DNA of 64,000 nucleotides from Verrucomicrobia bacterium UBA3841 (GCA_002392765.1 DGHT01000043.1:5232-69231), one strand, 5' to 3'. Counted from the stretch's first letter, positions 7,872 to 17,020 are shown. Made by a program: numbers and translations. The notes: generated by a model not told the origin, from the letters alone.

Positions 7872-10049
7872 ATGAATATTCGAAATAACGCCGCGACCAA
7901 AGCAAGGAGGACCCTTTGCGCGATCAGTTCAACAGTCCTCGCCCTTTTAATATCCGCAGCGCGCGCGGAAACCGTGACCGCCGAGCCGGACGCATTCCTC
8001 GACTACATCGAAACCACGCAGGATTCGAGCGACTACGCAAAGGTGACGCAGTACATTGATACTGGTGTCAAGGCTGCAACAGGAATCAAGGCGAGGATGG
8101 ACGCTGTTATCCTCTCCAATACGCGTAGCGATTCGGCCATACTTGGCGCCCGCAAGGGTTCCGATTGCCGTTTTCTCATATTGCACAGCAACAACAAGAA
8201 TGCCTTCGCGGCATACGGAAAGGGTAATGATGGCAAATGGAATGATACGGTCCGACATCCTCTTGGCTTGCGCTTCGAAGAGGTTGCCGATTTTTCCGAT
8301 GGAACAGCCGTCCAGATATACATCAATGGCGAACCGCGTGTTTCACAAACACAACAGAGCACAATCCAGTCCGTCGCTGAAGATCCAGAAACCGGTTCGA
8401 TTTCAGCAGCGTGGATGGACAATCTGTCACTCTATCTTTTTGCCGCCAACAATGGAGGAACTGCTGCCTGGCCATGTCGCATCAAACTATATGAACTCAA
8501 GATTATGAAGAAGAACGCCGAGACTGGCAAGTTCGACCTTCTGCGCCACTACCTGCCATGCGTCAAGGGCGATCGTGCCGGACTCTACGACACGGTGAAC
8601 AGAACGATTTCATACTCTTACGGCAGTGCCGATTTTGTCGCCGGCCCTGTTCTCGACAAGCCGCTTGACTTCGTAGAGTCAATCACTTCCGATGGAAAGC
8701 AGTGGTTCGATACTGGAGTTTACGGCAAGAGTGGACTCAAGAGCGAAGTCGATGTTTCAGTTCTGGAAACATCCGGTGACTGCTGCATACTCGGCAATCG
8801 CGGAACTGACGGCGATACGCGCTTCTACATGGCCTATCATCACGAGTCCGCTTTTCGTTTCGGATATAGCATATTGCCTGCCAAGTCAACGATTAACGTC
8901 ATTGCCCCTAAAAACGACGGTACGCGCTATCTCATAAAAACAGACATGACAGTAGGTAGTCAGTCAATGACGATCAGCACCAACGGATATCCTCCGGTGG
9001 AGATTCTCAAGTCTGATTCGTTGGTAAAAAATGGTAAAGACTATGGTATGGAATATCTTGCAACAACTAATACGCTTTACCTTCTCGCAAACAACAAACA
9101 TGGCTCTACCACTTGTGCGTCGAAGTGTGTCGTTTATGGCGTGAAGCTATGGGATGGCGACGAACTCCTGCGCGACTTCGTGCCTGTCGTCGCGACAAAT
9201 TCAAGCGGCGTGGCATATGCCGGCCTTTATGACCGCGTGACCGAGCGCGTTTTCAAACAGATTGGCAAAGCCGCCGACGACTTTGACTTAGATGCTCAGG
9301 TGGGTTGCGTCACAAACACTCTTCGCACAGTTGCCAGACCGAAGAAGAAAATAGAATATGTCGAATCCGACGGCAACTACGACTATGTCAATCTTGGGGT
9401 GATCGCCAATGCCGGCATAGAGACGGAGTTGACCATGGAGTGGTTGACGATTCCCAGTGAACGTGCATTCCTCGGTGCACGTCATGTCGTCCAGGCGGGA
9501 GTGAGCACACCTCGCGTTTTCCCGTACAGTACATTTTCCACTTACACTAATGATGTGCTGGAATCGACACAGCACGCCTATCATTACAACAACAACCGGT
9601 ACACAGCCAGAGATTCTGCCAACAAAGCTCCCGCCATCGAAGAGAACGTTGTATACAAGGTTCTTTCGCGTTTGGATAAAGATTCCCAGTCTATAACTGT
9701 GTGGGAGCGAGAAGATGGCGGGTGGAAATATCTAGGCACAAGGCAAACGACACTTGAATATGATGTTAATCTGAATTTTCCTCTCTATCTGTTCGCCATA
9801 AACGAGGACAATCTTGCTCGATTCCCCGTCAAGGCGCGGTGCCGTTCGCTGAAGCTCAGTGTCAAGCAGCAGGACGGCTCGTACGCGCTTGTGCGCAATC
9901 TTGTGCCTGTTCGCGATCCTGTGACGGGCGGCGCGGCGCTCTGGGACAAGGTTACGGAAACCTACTTCCGCAACAGCGGCAGATATATGCTCGCAGGCGG
10001 CGGAGAGGAGCGCCCGCTTTTGCAGGGCCTTGCCGTCATTTTGAGGTAG
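7872..10049 (+). CDS. Secreted protein with three LamG-like (concanavalin-like) repeats
   Basis: I choose the ATG at 7872 because it opens a Sec signal peptide (basic start, then a hydrophobic stretch ending near SAARAE); the frame upstream is not protein-like. The mature protein holds three repeats starting near residues 43, 266 and 493. Each begins with the pattern (D/E)Y-V/I-E-S/T...Y(I/V)(D/N)TG/LG and a later ILGAR/ILGNRG segment. Each closes with a G-LYD-V segment (near 237, 452 and 690). This pattern is typical of LamG/concanavalin-like jelly-roll domains in gut bacterial surface proteins; ligands are usually carbohydrate but are not known here. The gene has lower GC and more AT-rich codons than its neighbours. 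Position between the XylR-type regulator and the phosphodiesterase suggests co-regulation. Confidence 0.75.
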   Translation: MNIRNNAATKARRTLCAISSTVLALLISAARAETVTAEPDAFLDYIETTQDSSDYAKVTQYIDTGVKAATGIKARMDAVILSNTRSDSAILGARKGSDCRFLILHSNNKNAFAAYGKGNDGKWNDTVRHPLGLRFEEVADFSDGTAVQIYINGEPRVSQTQQSTIQSVAEDPETGSISAAWMDNLSLYLFAANNGGTAAWPCRIKLYELKIMKKNAETGKFDLLRHYLPCVKGDRAGLYDTVNRTISYSYGSADFVAGPVLDKPLDFVESITSDGKQWFDTGVYGKSGLKSEVDVSVLETSGDCCILGNRGTDGDTRFYMAYHHESAFRFGYSILPAKSTINVIAPKNDGTRYLIKTDMTVGSQSMTISTNGYPPVEILKSDSLVKNGKDYGMEYLATTNTLYLLANNKHGSTTCASKCVVYGVKLWDGDELLRDFVPVVATNSSGVAYAGLYDRVTERVFKQIGKAADDFDLDAQVGCVTNTLRTVARPKKKIEYVESDGNYDYVNLGVIANAGIETELTMEWLTIPSERAFLGARHVVQAGVSTPRVFPYSTFSTYTNDVLESTQHAYHYNNNRYTARDSANKAPAIEENVVYKVLSRLDKDSQSITVWEREDGGWKYLGTRQTTLEYDVNLNFPLYLFAINEDNLARFPVKARCRSLKLSVKQQDGSYALVRNLVPVRDPVTGGAALWDKVTETYFRNSGRYMLAGGGEERPLLQGLAVILR

Positions 10050-10068
10050 ACTCCAGGAGGATCGCCGG

Positions 10069-10989
10069 ATGAAAAAGATTACCGTTCTCCTGGTATCAGC
10101 GGCGGCTCTGTGCGGATGCGTCTGCGAGAAGACGTGCGGCGGAAAGGCCGAACCTGTCGCGAAGCACGTCGTTATCGTAGGCGTCGACGGATGCGGAGCG
10201 AGGTGGATTCCGTGGGACGTCATGCCGAACCTGAAGGCGCTGCGCGACAACGGCATATACACTGTAGGACGCTGCCACAGGCCGACAGCCTCCGCGATCA
10301 ACTGGAAAAGCGTCTTCGGCGGCGTTTCGCCGGAAATCCACGGCTTCACGAAGTGGAACAGCTCCAAGCCGGACATCGAGCCTCCCTCATGCGTCCTCGG
10401 CGCGGACGGGGTCATGCCGTGCATATTCAGCGAAGTCCGCCGCCAGACGCCCGGCGCGTATACGGCGAGTCTCTTCGCATGGGACGGCGTCGGCAACTGC
10501 CACAACACGAACACCGTCAATTTCGTGCGCTGGTACGGCGGCAATAAGGATGAGTATCCCGTCCGCGACGCTGCGGTGTTCGAGGAGGGCGCGCGCCAGC
10601 TCGCGAACAGCCCGGCGCTCATGCTTCTATACCAGGGCGGCGTCGATTCCGCCGGACACACATACGGCTGGGGCAGTCCCGAGTTCACCAATGCGTGCGT
10701 GAACGTCGATGCGAATCTCGGCAAGTTCATGACGGCGCTCAAAGCTTCTCCCATGTGGAAAGACACTGCGGTGCTTTTCGTGGCGGATCACGGCGGACTG
10801 GGCAAGCACCACGGCGGCGTGGAAGACATAAGGGTGCTGGAAATCCCGTTTATAGTCAGCGGACCTAGCGCGGAGGGACTGCGCCTCAGAGAGCCGATGA
10901 TGCTCGAGGATGTCTCGCCGACGGCTGCCGCGCTGCTGGGGCTGGAGATTCCCGCGGCATGGCGCGGGCGTCCGGCTGTTGGCTATTAA
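10069..10989 (+). CDS. Alkaline-phosphatase-superfamily phosphodiesterase lipoprotein (NPP-like)
   Basis: Resembles the type I phosphodiesterase/nucleotide pyrophosphatase branch of the alkaline phosphatase superfamily. The metal-binding VGVDGCGA lies at ~38-44. A nucleophile region PTASAINW (~72-79) is followed by a G-SPEIHG block. Further metal ligands are DSAGH (~191-195), ADHGG (~239-243) and HHGG. The N-terminus is a short hydrophobic signal ending in CGC, consistent with a lipoprotein anchored through Cys17, although the cysteine at the lipobox -2 position is atypical. At 306 residues it is compact. In this context it may release glycerol phosphate or another phosphoester outside the cytoplasm. 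That role is inferred from the GlpT-like and glycerol-phosphate dehydrogenase genes downstream. Confidence 0.8.
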   Translation: MKKITVLLVSAAALCGCVCEKTCGGKAEPVAKHVVIVGVDGCGARWIPWDVMPNLKALRDNGIYTVGRCHRPTASAINWKSVFGGVSPEIHGFTKWNSSKPDIEPPSCVLGADGVMPCIFSEVRRQTPGAYTASLFAWDGVGNCHNTNTVNFVRWYGGNKDEYPVRDAAVFEEGARQLANSPALMLLYQGGVDSAGHTYGWGSPEFTNACVNVDANLGKFMTALKASPMWKDTAVLFVADHGGLGKHHGGVEDIRVLEIPFIVSGPSAEGLRLREPMMLEDVSPTAAALLGLEIPAAWRGRPAVGY

Positions 10990-11041
10990 CGCAAAGTCGC
11001 GAAGACGGGGCGATCATGGTGAAATTCCAGCAGAGGAATCG

Positions 11042-12025
11042 ATGATGGCAGAAGCAATGTCCAGACGCGAATTTGTCGCGGCTATAGCGGCGGCGGGCGG
11101 ACTTCCCGCAGCGAATGCGCTTTGCGCCGGCGCCGTTCCGCCCGGAAACGCCGTTCCGACGGTTGACATCGGCGGGGATGACGGACGCGAGATTTTCCAG
11201 CAGGAGATCGACGCCGTGACGCCGCAGGCATGGTGGAGCTACGACAAGTGCGGAATGTCGCTGGACGAAGCGCTTGGCTCGCGCATGCGCTTGGAGCTGC
11301 CGGCGCTGCAGCGCTACGAAAACGCGTTCGACAAAGTGCTCGCGGAAATCGACGCGGCCGATGCGTCCGCGCACCCCGCCGTGTGGCTCGTGTACAACAT
11401 GGGAATTGTCGTAAAGACGGGCAAGTCGCTCTTCACGGTGGATCTGCACCACCGGCGCGCCGAAACGCTGGCCCCAAAGCTGGACTTCGCCTTGATAACG
11501 CACAACCACGGCGACCACTTCACGGAAGATTTCTACCAGGCGATGAACGGCAGGGAGAAAAAGACGGTCGTCTCCAACTTCAAGGACAACTACGGCGCGC
11601 ACTTCGGCAGGAAGCACGTCGGCGGCTACACCCGCGCAGTCAAGACATTCGAGTTCGGCGACGTCAAGGTGCGAACGGCATATACCGACCACAACGACTA
11701 TCTGATCGACTATACGACGGCGTTCGAGATAACAGTAGGCGACTTCGCGATCTACCATTCCGGCGACTGCAGCAACGCCGGAAAGCTGCGCCCGGAGTGT
11801 CCCAACCCGGATGTATGGATATTCCATCCGCGCTGCGGGATGAAACCTGTCGACGGCGCCAGAGCGGTCAATCCCAAGCTCGCCGTCGTCGCACACCTGA
11901 ACGAACTCGGACACGCCAAGGGCAATGCGCGCTGGACGTGGGCGGACGGGGAGCGCGCCCGCCAAAAGCTCGAGGATGCCGGATACAAGGCTGTCGTTCC
12001 GCTGTGGGGCGACAGAATCTGCTAA
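11042..12025 (+). CDS. Tat-exported MBL-fold metallohydrolase
   Basis: The metallo-beta-lactamase-fold signature THNHGDH lies near residue 153, with a second metal site at YHSGDCSN and a late VVAHLNELGH. The N-terminus holds MSRREFVAAIAAAGG, a twin-arginine signal. The start at 11042 follows an AGAGGA ribosome-binding site; 11045 and 11057 are alternatives. The overall pattern is that of UlaG/YtkL/NAPE-PLD-like hydrolases. A phospholipase-like activity would fit a glycerolipid-scavenging island, but substrate assignment is speculative. It is second in a run of exported phosphoester-type hydrolases (10069, 11042, 12062, 15605). Confidence 0.75.
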   Translation: MMAEAMSRREFVAAIAAAGGLPAANALCAGAVPPGNAVPTVDIGGDDGREIFQQEIDAVTPQAWWSYDKCGMSLDEALGSRMRLELPALQRYENAFDKVLAEIDAADASAHPAVWLVYNMGIVVKTGKSLFTVDLHHRRAETLAPKLDFALITHNHGDHFTEDFYQAMNGREKKTVVSNFKDNYGAHFGRKHVGGYTRAVKTFEFGDVKVRTAYTDHNDYLIDYTTAFEITVGDFAIYHSGDCSNAGKLRPECPNPDVWIFHPRCGMKPVDGARAVNPKLAVVAHLNELGHAKGNARWTWADGERARQKLEDAGYKAVVPLWGDRIC

Positions 12026-12061
12026 AGACCGGCAACGACATTTTCAAAAACAGGAAAAACC

Positions 12062-13003
12062 ATGCATGACATGATATCAAGACGCGCGTTCGTCGCGGGA
12101 CTCGCCGCGGCGGGCGGAATTGCGGCGCGCGGAGATGCGGCGCGCTCAACGACAGCGCCGCGGTACGCGGATCCATGCTTCGCGGCGCTCATATCCGACC
12201 TTCACGTAAACGGGCTCAAGGACGAGGTGCCGACGCACCTGTACGAAGAGGATCGCCTGCGCAGGACGGTCGCGGCGATTCTCGCGCTCGATCCCCTTCC
12301 CGCGAACGTCGTATGTTTCGGCGACATCGCGTACCACTGGGGACAGCCGGAGGACTATCCGCTCGCCGCTGAAATCCTGAAACCGCTCGCGGACGCGGGC
12401 ATAAAGCTGACGCTCGGCATGGGCAACCACGACCGGCGCGACAACTTCCTCGCGCAATGGCCCGAATACGCCAGGACGTCGCCCGTGCCCGGGCGTATCG
12501 TTTCGAAGATCGAGCTGCCGCACGTCGACTTGTTGATGCTCGATACGCTCAACGCCCTTGAGGTCGAGAAAAAACAAAAATCCAAACCCGGCGAGATGGA
12601 CGGCGCACAGCGCGAATGGCTGCGCGAAACGCTCGAGGCGGCGACAAAGCCGATCCTTACCTGCGCCCACCACAAACCGGACGAGGACAAGGTCGGCCTT
12701 ACAAGTCTTCTGCTGGAGTCAGGCGCCTGCAAGGGCCACATCCACGGACACTGGCACAAGTGGGCGCGGGACTTCATTCACAACGGATGGAATCCGCAGC
12801 ATGTCAAGCCGTACGTCGGACTGCCGTCGACCGGTCACTGGGGCGACATCGGCTTTGCGACAATGCGGACTTTCCCGGACCGGGTGGAGATAACGAACCA
12901 CCAGAACGACTTCTTCTTCACGGGAGGTCCCGGCGACGGACAGCCGATGCGCGACGACATCGTCCGCGAGCTTGACGGACAGAAGGTTGTTTTGAGGATT
13001 TGA
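12062..13003 (+). CDS. Tat-exported metallophosphoesterase (calcineurin-like)
   Basis: All calcineurin-like metal motifs are present in order: SDLHV (~45), GDIAYHW (~87), GNHDRR (~121), CAHHKPDED (~200) and GHIHGHWH (~225). These are the ligands of a binuclear metal centre that hydrolyses phosphomono- or diesters. The N-terminus MHDMISRRAFVAGLAAAGG is a twin-arginine signal, so the enzyme should act in the periplasm. It resembles GpdQ/CpdA-type phosphodiesterases more than protein phosphatases. Next to glycerol-3-phosphate dehydrogenase and GlpT-like genes, a glycerophosphodiesterase role is a reasonable but unproven inference. Confidence 0.82.
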   Translation: MHDMISRRAFVAGLAAAGGIAARGDAARSTTAPRYADPCFAALISDLHVNGLKDEVPTHLYEEDRLRRTVAAILALDPLPANVVCFGDIAYHWGQPEDYPLAAEILKPLADAGIKLTLGMGNHDRRDNFLAQWPEYARTSPVPGRIVSKIELPHVDLLMLDTLNALEVEKKQKSKPGEMDGAQREWLRETLEAATKPILTCAHHKPDEDKVGLTSLLLESGACKGHIHGHWHKWARDFIHNGWNPQHVKPYVGLPSTGHWGDIGFATMRTFPDRVEITNHQNDFFFTGGPGDGQPMRDDIVRELDGQKVVLRI

Positions 13004-13020
13004 CAAAAAGGAAAAAAAAC

Positions 13021-14130
13021 ATGGCAACGATAACGATTATCGGTTCGGGCATGATGGGAAGCGCGCTTGCGTTCCCCGCCCGCGAAAACGGAAACACGGT
13101 AAGGCTCGTCGGGACCCCTCTCGACCGCGAGATAATCGACGAGTGCCGCAAGACGAACAGGCACCCGAAATTCGGCAAGCATTTCCCGGAGGGCATTCCG
13201 CCCTTCCCCGACGGCTGCGAATTCTACCAGACAGAGGAGATGATGGAAGCCGTCAAGGGGGCGGACTTCATCATCGGCGGCGTCTCGAGCTTCGGCGTCG
13301 ACTGGTTCGGCGAGGAGGTGCTGCCGAAACTTCCGCCGGAACTGCCGGTACTCTCCGTCACAAAGGGACTGTTCGACATCGGAGTCGGCGATCCACTGGG
13401 AGAACGAGCGACCCGCCCGTTCACCGAGGCAAAACTCCTCACCTATCCTGAAGTCTGGGAGGCGCGCCTCGCCGAGAAAGGCATCAAGCGCACGATCTGC
13501 GCGATCGGCGGCCCCTGCACGAGCTACGAGCTTGTCGCGCACGACCAGACCGAAGTCGCCTTCTGCGGCAAGGACATGAATACGCTGAAGATGCTCAAGG
13601 CGGCGATGGCGACAAGCTACTACCACATCTCGCTTTCGACGGACGTCGTCGGCATTGAAAGCGCGGTCGCTCTCAAAAACGGCTACGCGCTCGGCATCGC
13701 GCTCACTATCGGCCTGAACCAAAAGGCGTTCGGACTCGATTCCGTCCTGCACTTCAACTCGCAGGCCGCGGTTTTCGGCCAGGCCGTCAAGGAGATGAAG
13801 AAGCTCCTCGACATCCAGGGCGCGGGTACGCTCGAAAACCTCTGCGTCGGCGCGGGCGATCTGTACGTCACGGTATACGGAGGCAGGACGCGGCTTGTCG
13901 GAATCCTGCTCGGGCGCGGCATGAACATAGACGAAGCCAAGGCGGAACTCAAAGGCGTCACACTCGAATCGCTCGTAGTGGCGGTGCGCGTCGCGCGCGC
14001 GGTCAAAGCCCTGTGCGCGGCGGGCAGGCTGGACGCGTCGGAATTCCCGCTTCTAATGCACATCGACGAAATCCTGACCGACAAGAAGCCAGTGGACATC
14101 CCCTGGGAGAAGTTCACGTTCGAGGCGTGA
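13021..14130 (+). CDS. gpsA: NAD(P)-dependent glycerol-3-phosphate dehydrogenase
   Basis: Interconverts sn-glycerol-3-phosphate and dihydroxyacetone phosphate. It has the Rossmann GSGMMGSA at residues 8-15, VTKGL at ~113-117, the GGP block and the C-terminal catalytic segment (ESAVALKNGYALGIA; GAGDLYVTVYGGRTR) characteristic of GpsA. I use the ATG at 13021, preceded by AAAAGGA; the frame opens slightly upstream inside the previous gene. Between VTKGL and the GGPCTSYE block there are about 25 more residues than in E. coli GpsA. Residues ~125-134 (PLGERATRPF) are encoded by a near-perfect copy of the dispersed palindromic repeat (13395-13421). A second paralogous gpsA for lipid synthesis may exist elsewhere. 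Confidence 0.85.
   Translation: MATITIIGSGMMGSALAFPARENGNTVRLVGTPLDREIIDECRKTNRHPKFGKHFPEGIPPFPDGCEFYQTEEMMEAVKGADFIIGGVSSFGVDWFGEEVLPKLPPELPVLSVTKGLFDIGVGDPLGERATRPFTEAKLLTYPEVWEARLAEKGIKRTICAIGGPCTSYELVAHDQTEVAFCGKDMNTLKMLKAAMATSYYHISLSTDVVGIESAVALKNGYALGIALTIGLNQKAFGLDSVLHFNSQAAVFGQAVKEMKKLLDIQGAGTLENLCVGAGDLYVTVYGGRTRLVGILLGRGMNIDEAKAELKGVTLESLVVAVRVARAVKALCAAGRLDASEFPLLMHIDEILTDKKPVDIPWEKFTFEA
13395..13421 (+). repeat. Dispersed palindromic repeat copy inside gpsA, in frame
   Basis: Twenty-five of 27 positions match the intergenic unit found at 19875, 19919, 23534, 23580, 23626 and 25309 (ACTGGG-N-GAACGAGCG-N-CCCGCCCGTT). It is translated as part of the dehydrogenase and lies in a segment that is longer than in E. 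coli GpsA. Confidence 0.7.
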
Positions 14131-14147
14131 GAGGTTAAGTTGCCGAA

Positions 14148-15608
14148 ATGACGAAGTTGTCGTTGAAGTGGTGGCAGTGGGAGACGCTCCTCGTGACGAT
14201 GGGCGGATACGCGCTCTACTATGTCATCCGCAAAAACCTTTCGATAGCGATGCCGCTCCTTGGGGAAATCGGCGTATCAAAGGTCCAGCTCGGCGCGTTT
14301 CTCACGGCAGGCGGCATCGTCTACGGCGTCGGGCGCTTTCTGAACGGAATCGTCGCCGACCGCAATTCCGCGCGCAAGGTGATGGCGGCGGGGCTTTTCA
14401 TCTGCGCGGCGGTCAATATCCTCTTCGGATTCAGCGATTTCATTGTGACGGGCGGCGCGGCGCCCCCAGTTCGGGACGGCGCTGCGGCGGCGTCGGCACT
14501 CGTGTGGACAATGGGCGTTCTCTGGATGGTGAACCAGTACTTCCAGGGGATGGGCGTGGGCCCGTGCATAAAGACGCTTCCTAAATGGTTCCCGCCGGAA
14601 GAGCTTTCTACAAAGCAGTCGATCTGGAACCTCTCGCACTCAATCGGAGCGGGCGCGGTGTTCGCGCTGTGCGGATGGCTGCTCATACCGATGTTCCATT
14701 CGTGGCGGCTCTGCTTCATCGTGCCCGCCGCGATCGCCGCGGCGGGGGCCGTGGCGATTCTCTTCCTCTTCAAGGACGGACCCGAGGAGGTGGGTCTGGG
14801 CGGCGCGGGCTCCGTCGGTTCCAGAGCTTCCGTCGCCTCTTCCGGCGATTCCTCCGCCGCCGATTACCGCGCCTACGTGGCAGAGCACGTATTCCGCAAT
14901 CCGAAGCTGTGGATAATCGCCATCGGCGATTTCTTCGTCTACACCGTGCGCTTTGCCGCGCTCGACTGGGGCATCGTTCTTTTGATGGAGACGAAAGGCC
15001 TGTCGCTCGCCGCCGCCACGACGCTCTGTTTCGTATTCGAAATCGCCGGCGGGAATCTCGGCATGGTTGTCGCCGGGTGGGCGACCGACCGGTTCTTCGC
15101 CAGCCGCGCGCATCGCACGAGCGTATTCTGCATGGCGGGCGCGGCGGCGGCGATCGCCGCATTCTGGCTCGTTCCGCCGTCGGCCCCGCTCGCGGCGAAA
15201 CTTCTGCCGTTCATGATGATCGGCTTCTTCATCTACGGGCCGCAGGCGCTGCTCGGCGTTGCGACTACGCAGCAGGCGACGCCGCGCGCCGCGGGAGTCG
15301 CAGGCGGATTCGTCGGAATTTTCTCGTATGCATCGACAATACTTTCCGGAATAGGCTTCGGGTTCGTCGCCCAGCGCTGGGGGTGGAACGCGGCGTATGC
15401 GACCATTCTCGCGGCGGCGGCGACAGGGTGCGGAGTGCTCATGCTCATGTGGAGCGCGGACGCAAACGCGACGGAAGAGGCGGTTGCAAAACCCGATGGG
15501 GCGGCGCAACCTCACGCCGCCGCGGCGCGACGGGGGCATCGCGCCCTGCCTAATTCGAAATGTTTTGCAATTGCCACGGAAGACAGAAAAACAACGGAGA
15601 GAACATGA
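14148..15608 (+). CDS. OPA-family (GlpT-like) organophosphate:phosphate antiporter 1
   Basis: Twelve-helix major-facilitator transporter resembling GlpT/UhpT, which exchange an organophosphate for inorganic phosphate across the inner membrane. The two substrate-phosphate arginines of GlpT have counterparts here: YVIRKN near residue 26 and VYTVRF near 268. The histidine of GlpT helix 5 is matched by IWNLSHSIGAG. The C-terminal ~45 residues after the last helix (from ATEEAVAKPDG) are Ala/Arg-rich and encoded by palindromic, repeat-like DNA; they may be an added tail. The stop codon overlaps the next start (ATGA). Glycerol 3-phosphate is the likeliest substrate given gpsA upstream; another sugar phosphate is possible. 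Confidence 0.85.
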   Translation: MTKLSLKWWQWETLLVTMGGYALYYVIRKNLSIAMPLLGEIGVSKVQLGAFLTAGGIVYGVGRFLNGIVADRNSARKVMAAGLFICAAVNILFGFSDFIVTGGAAPPVRDGAAAASALVWTMGVLWMVNQYFQGMGVGPCIKTLPKWFPPEELSTKQSIWNLSHSIGAGAVFALCGWLLIPMFHSWRLCFIVPAAIAAAGAVAILFLFKDGPEEVGLGGAGSVGSRASVASSGDSSAADYRAYVAEHVFRNPKLWIIAIGDFFVYTVRFAALDWGIVLLMETKGLSLAAATTLCFVFEIAGGNLGMVVAGWATDRFFASRAHRTSVFCMAGAAAAIAAFWLVPPSAPLAAKLLPFMMIGFFIYGPQALLGVATTQQATPRAAGVAGGFVGIFSYASTILSGIGFGFVAQRWGWNAAYATILAAAATGCGVLMLMWSADANATEEAVAKPDGAAQPHAAAARRGHRALPNSKCFAIATEDRKTTERT

Positions 15609-16771
15609 CAATAGACAGACGCTGTTTTATCGAAGGCGCAGGAGCGTTTTTCGGAGCGGCATGCTTAGCGGGATGCGGAGGCAAGCTGAAATCCGCATTC
15701 CCGCCGGCGGGTGGCGGGAATGCATATTCAGTCGCAATACTGGGCGACACCCATTACGACGCCGAGCCCGAAAGCGTCTACCATTCGCACTACGACGAAT
15801 CGAACAAGTGGGCGAAGGTGCAGCACGAAGAGTTCAGGCGGAACGGGGAAATGTGGCGAACGAGGTGTCCCGCTCTTCTGTCCGCAAGCGCCGGCATTTC
15901 GCACTCGAGCGAAACGCGCTTCGTCCTGCAGCTGGGAGACATCATCCAGGGCGACTGCGACGACGTTCCGACGCACAAGAAGATGCTGGACGACTGCATA
16001 AAGCTTCTGCGGACGCCCTATCCGGAGGGGCTTCCCTTCCTGACGGTGATCGGCAACCACGACTTCCGCGGCAAAGGAGCAAGACAGGCGTACTTGGATT
16101 TCGCAGGAAAGTTCATGTCGGAAGAAATCGCAAAACTGACCGGCGCGGCGGATCCGGCGCACGCGGAGTATCCGGCTTTTTCCTTCCGCACGGGAGACGA
16201 TCTCTGGGTATTCTGCGACTTCGAGACGAAAGATCTCCGGCCTGTAATCGAATGTATCGAGTCCGGCGCTGGCGCGCGTCACGTTTTTCTCGTGACGCAC
16301 GGGCCCTTCACCACCCCCGACGGCGGCGGATCTTGCCGCTGGCGCCTGGCAGGACGCAGGGAATCGGCCGCACTTCGTCCGAAACTGTACGAACTTCTCT
16401 CGCGCCGCCATGCGATAGTGCTTTCCGGACACACCCACACGACGGCGTACTACCGCCACGAGAACGAATTCGGAGGATTCTGCGAATTTACCGCGAATTC
16501 CGTATGGTCGAAACCGGAATTGGCGACGGCGCAGCCCCTGTGCTCGTCAGCGAAGGAATACGGAGCGGTGAATCTTGCGAAGCTGAAGGGCGAGAAACTC
16601 GAAGACTTCAAATCGGAACTCGAATTCTTCCGTCCGGGGCTGAAGGAATATTTCTACAACAAAGGCGCCGGACACTGCAGGCTCGACGTTGCGGACGCCT
16701 CGGTCTCGGTGTCGTTCTATCCGGGCGATGCAAAAGAGCCTGCACGCACTTTCAATCTGCTGTACAGTTAA
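15605..16771 (+). CDS. Exported metallophosphoesterase, lipoprotein-type signal
   Basis: A second calcineurin-like phosphoesterase. Motifs are LGDTHYD (~46), QLGDIIQGD (~105), GNHD (~150), VTHGP (~230) and SGHTHTTAYY (~276). The start at 15605 overlaps the transporter stop codon (ATGA). It opens MTIDRRCFIEGAGAFFGAACLAGC, which combines an RR motif with a lipobox ending LAGC, so it may be a Tat-dependent lipoprotein. It shares the fold but little sequence with the protein at 12062. Translational coupling to the GlpT-like transporter is strong context for a periplasmic enzyme that supplies that transporter with substrate. Confidence 0.82.
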   Translation: MTIDRRCFIEGAGAFFGAACLAGCGGKLKSAFPPAGGGNAYSVAILGDTHYDAEPESVYHSHYDESNKWAKVQHEEFRRNGEMWRTRCPALLSASAGISHSSETRFVLQLGDIIQGDCDDVPTHKKMLDDCIKLLRTPYPEGLPFLTVIGNHDFRGKGARQAYLDFAGKFMSEEIAKLTGAADPAHAEYPAFSFRTGDDLWVFCDFETKDLRPVIECIESGAGARHVFLVTHGPFTTPDGGGSCRWRLAGRRESAALRPKLYELLSRRHAIVLSGHTHTTAYYRHENEFGGFCEFTANSVWSKPELATAQPLCSSAKEYGAVNLAKLKGEKLEDFKSELEFFRPGLKEYFYNKGAGHCRLDVADASVSVSFYPGDAKEPARTFNLLYS

Positions 16772-16920
16772 GAATACGCAAGTGCCGCGCACCCGTCACG
16801 GCGGCGATATCAAGGAGATGCGGCATCCTGCCGCGTCCCTAACTGGGAAAGCACCCCTGCATTGAGTGACGGAGCAAGATGCTCCATCTCCTTGGAAACT
16901 GCAATTTTACACTTTACACG
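16772..16920. repeat. Composite palindromic repeat block
   Basis: A 10-nt perfect inverted repeat (CAAGGAGATG at 16811-16820, CATCTCCTTG at 16885-16894) encloses two hairpins. These are GCGGCA-TCC-TGCCGC (16820-16834) and GGAGCA-AGA-TGCTCC (16871-16885), with an AACTGGGAAAG motif between them. The second hairpin differs from the one at 7605 by a compensatory G-C to A-T change with the AGA loop kept. The end carries TTTTACACTTTACAC, the inverse of the GTGTAAA repeat seen at 19.5 and 20.0 kb. Confidence 0.7.
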
Positions 16921-16984
16921 CTTCCCTCTTCCAACCTTTGAGCGAAAAACACAACTTTGAGTTGAATATTACAATAATTTGAAG

Positions 16985-17013
16985 TTGATTTTCGCTCGAA
17001 AATAGTCCATAAT
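16985..17013 (+). promoter_or_regulatory. Leaderless-type promoter of the GlpA-like fusion gene
   Basis: TTGATT (16985-16990), a 17-nt spacer and CATAAT (17008-17013) are followed by exactly 7 nt and then the ATG at 17021. No ribosome-binding site fits between the -10 box and the ATG. The mRNA should begin at the start codon. Confidence 0.65.
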
Positions 17014-17020
17014 TGTATAC

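Noticed and set aside
14277..15611. Long minus-strand frames opposite the OPA transporter
   Set aside because: Arg-rich shadow frames; the plus-strand protein has clear membrane helices and conserved residues.
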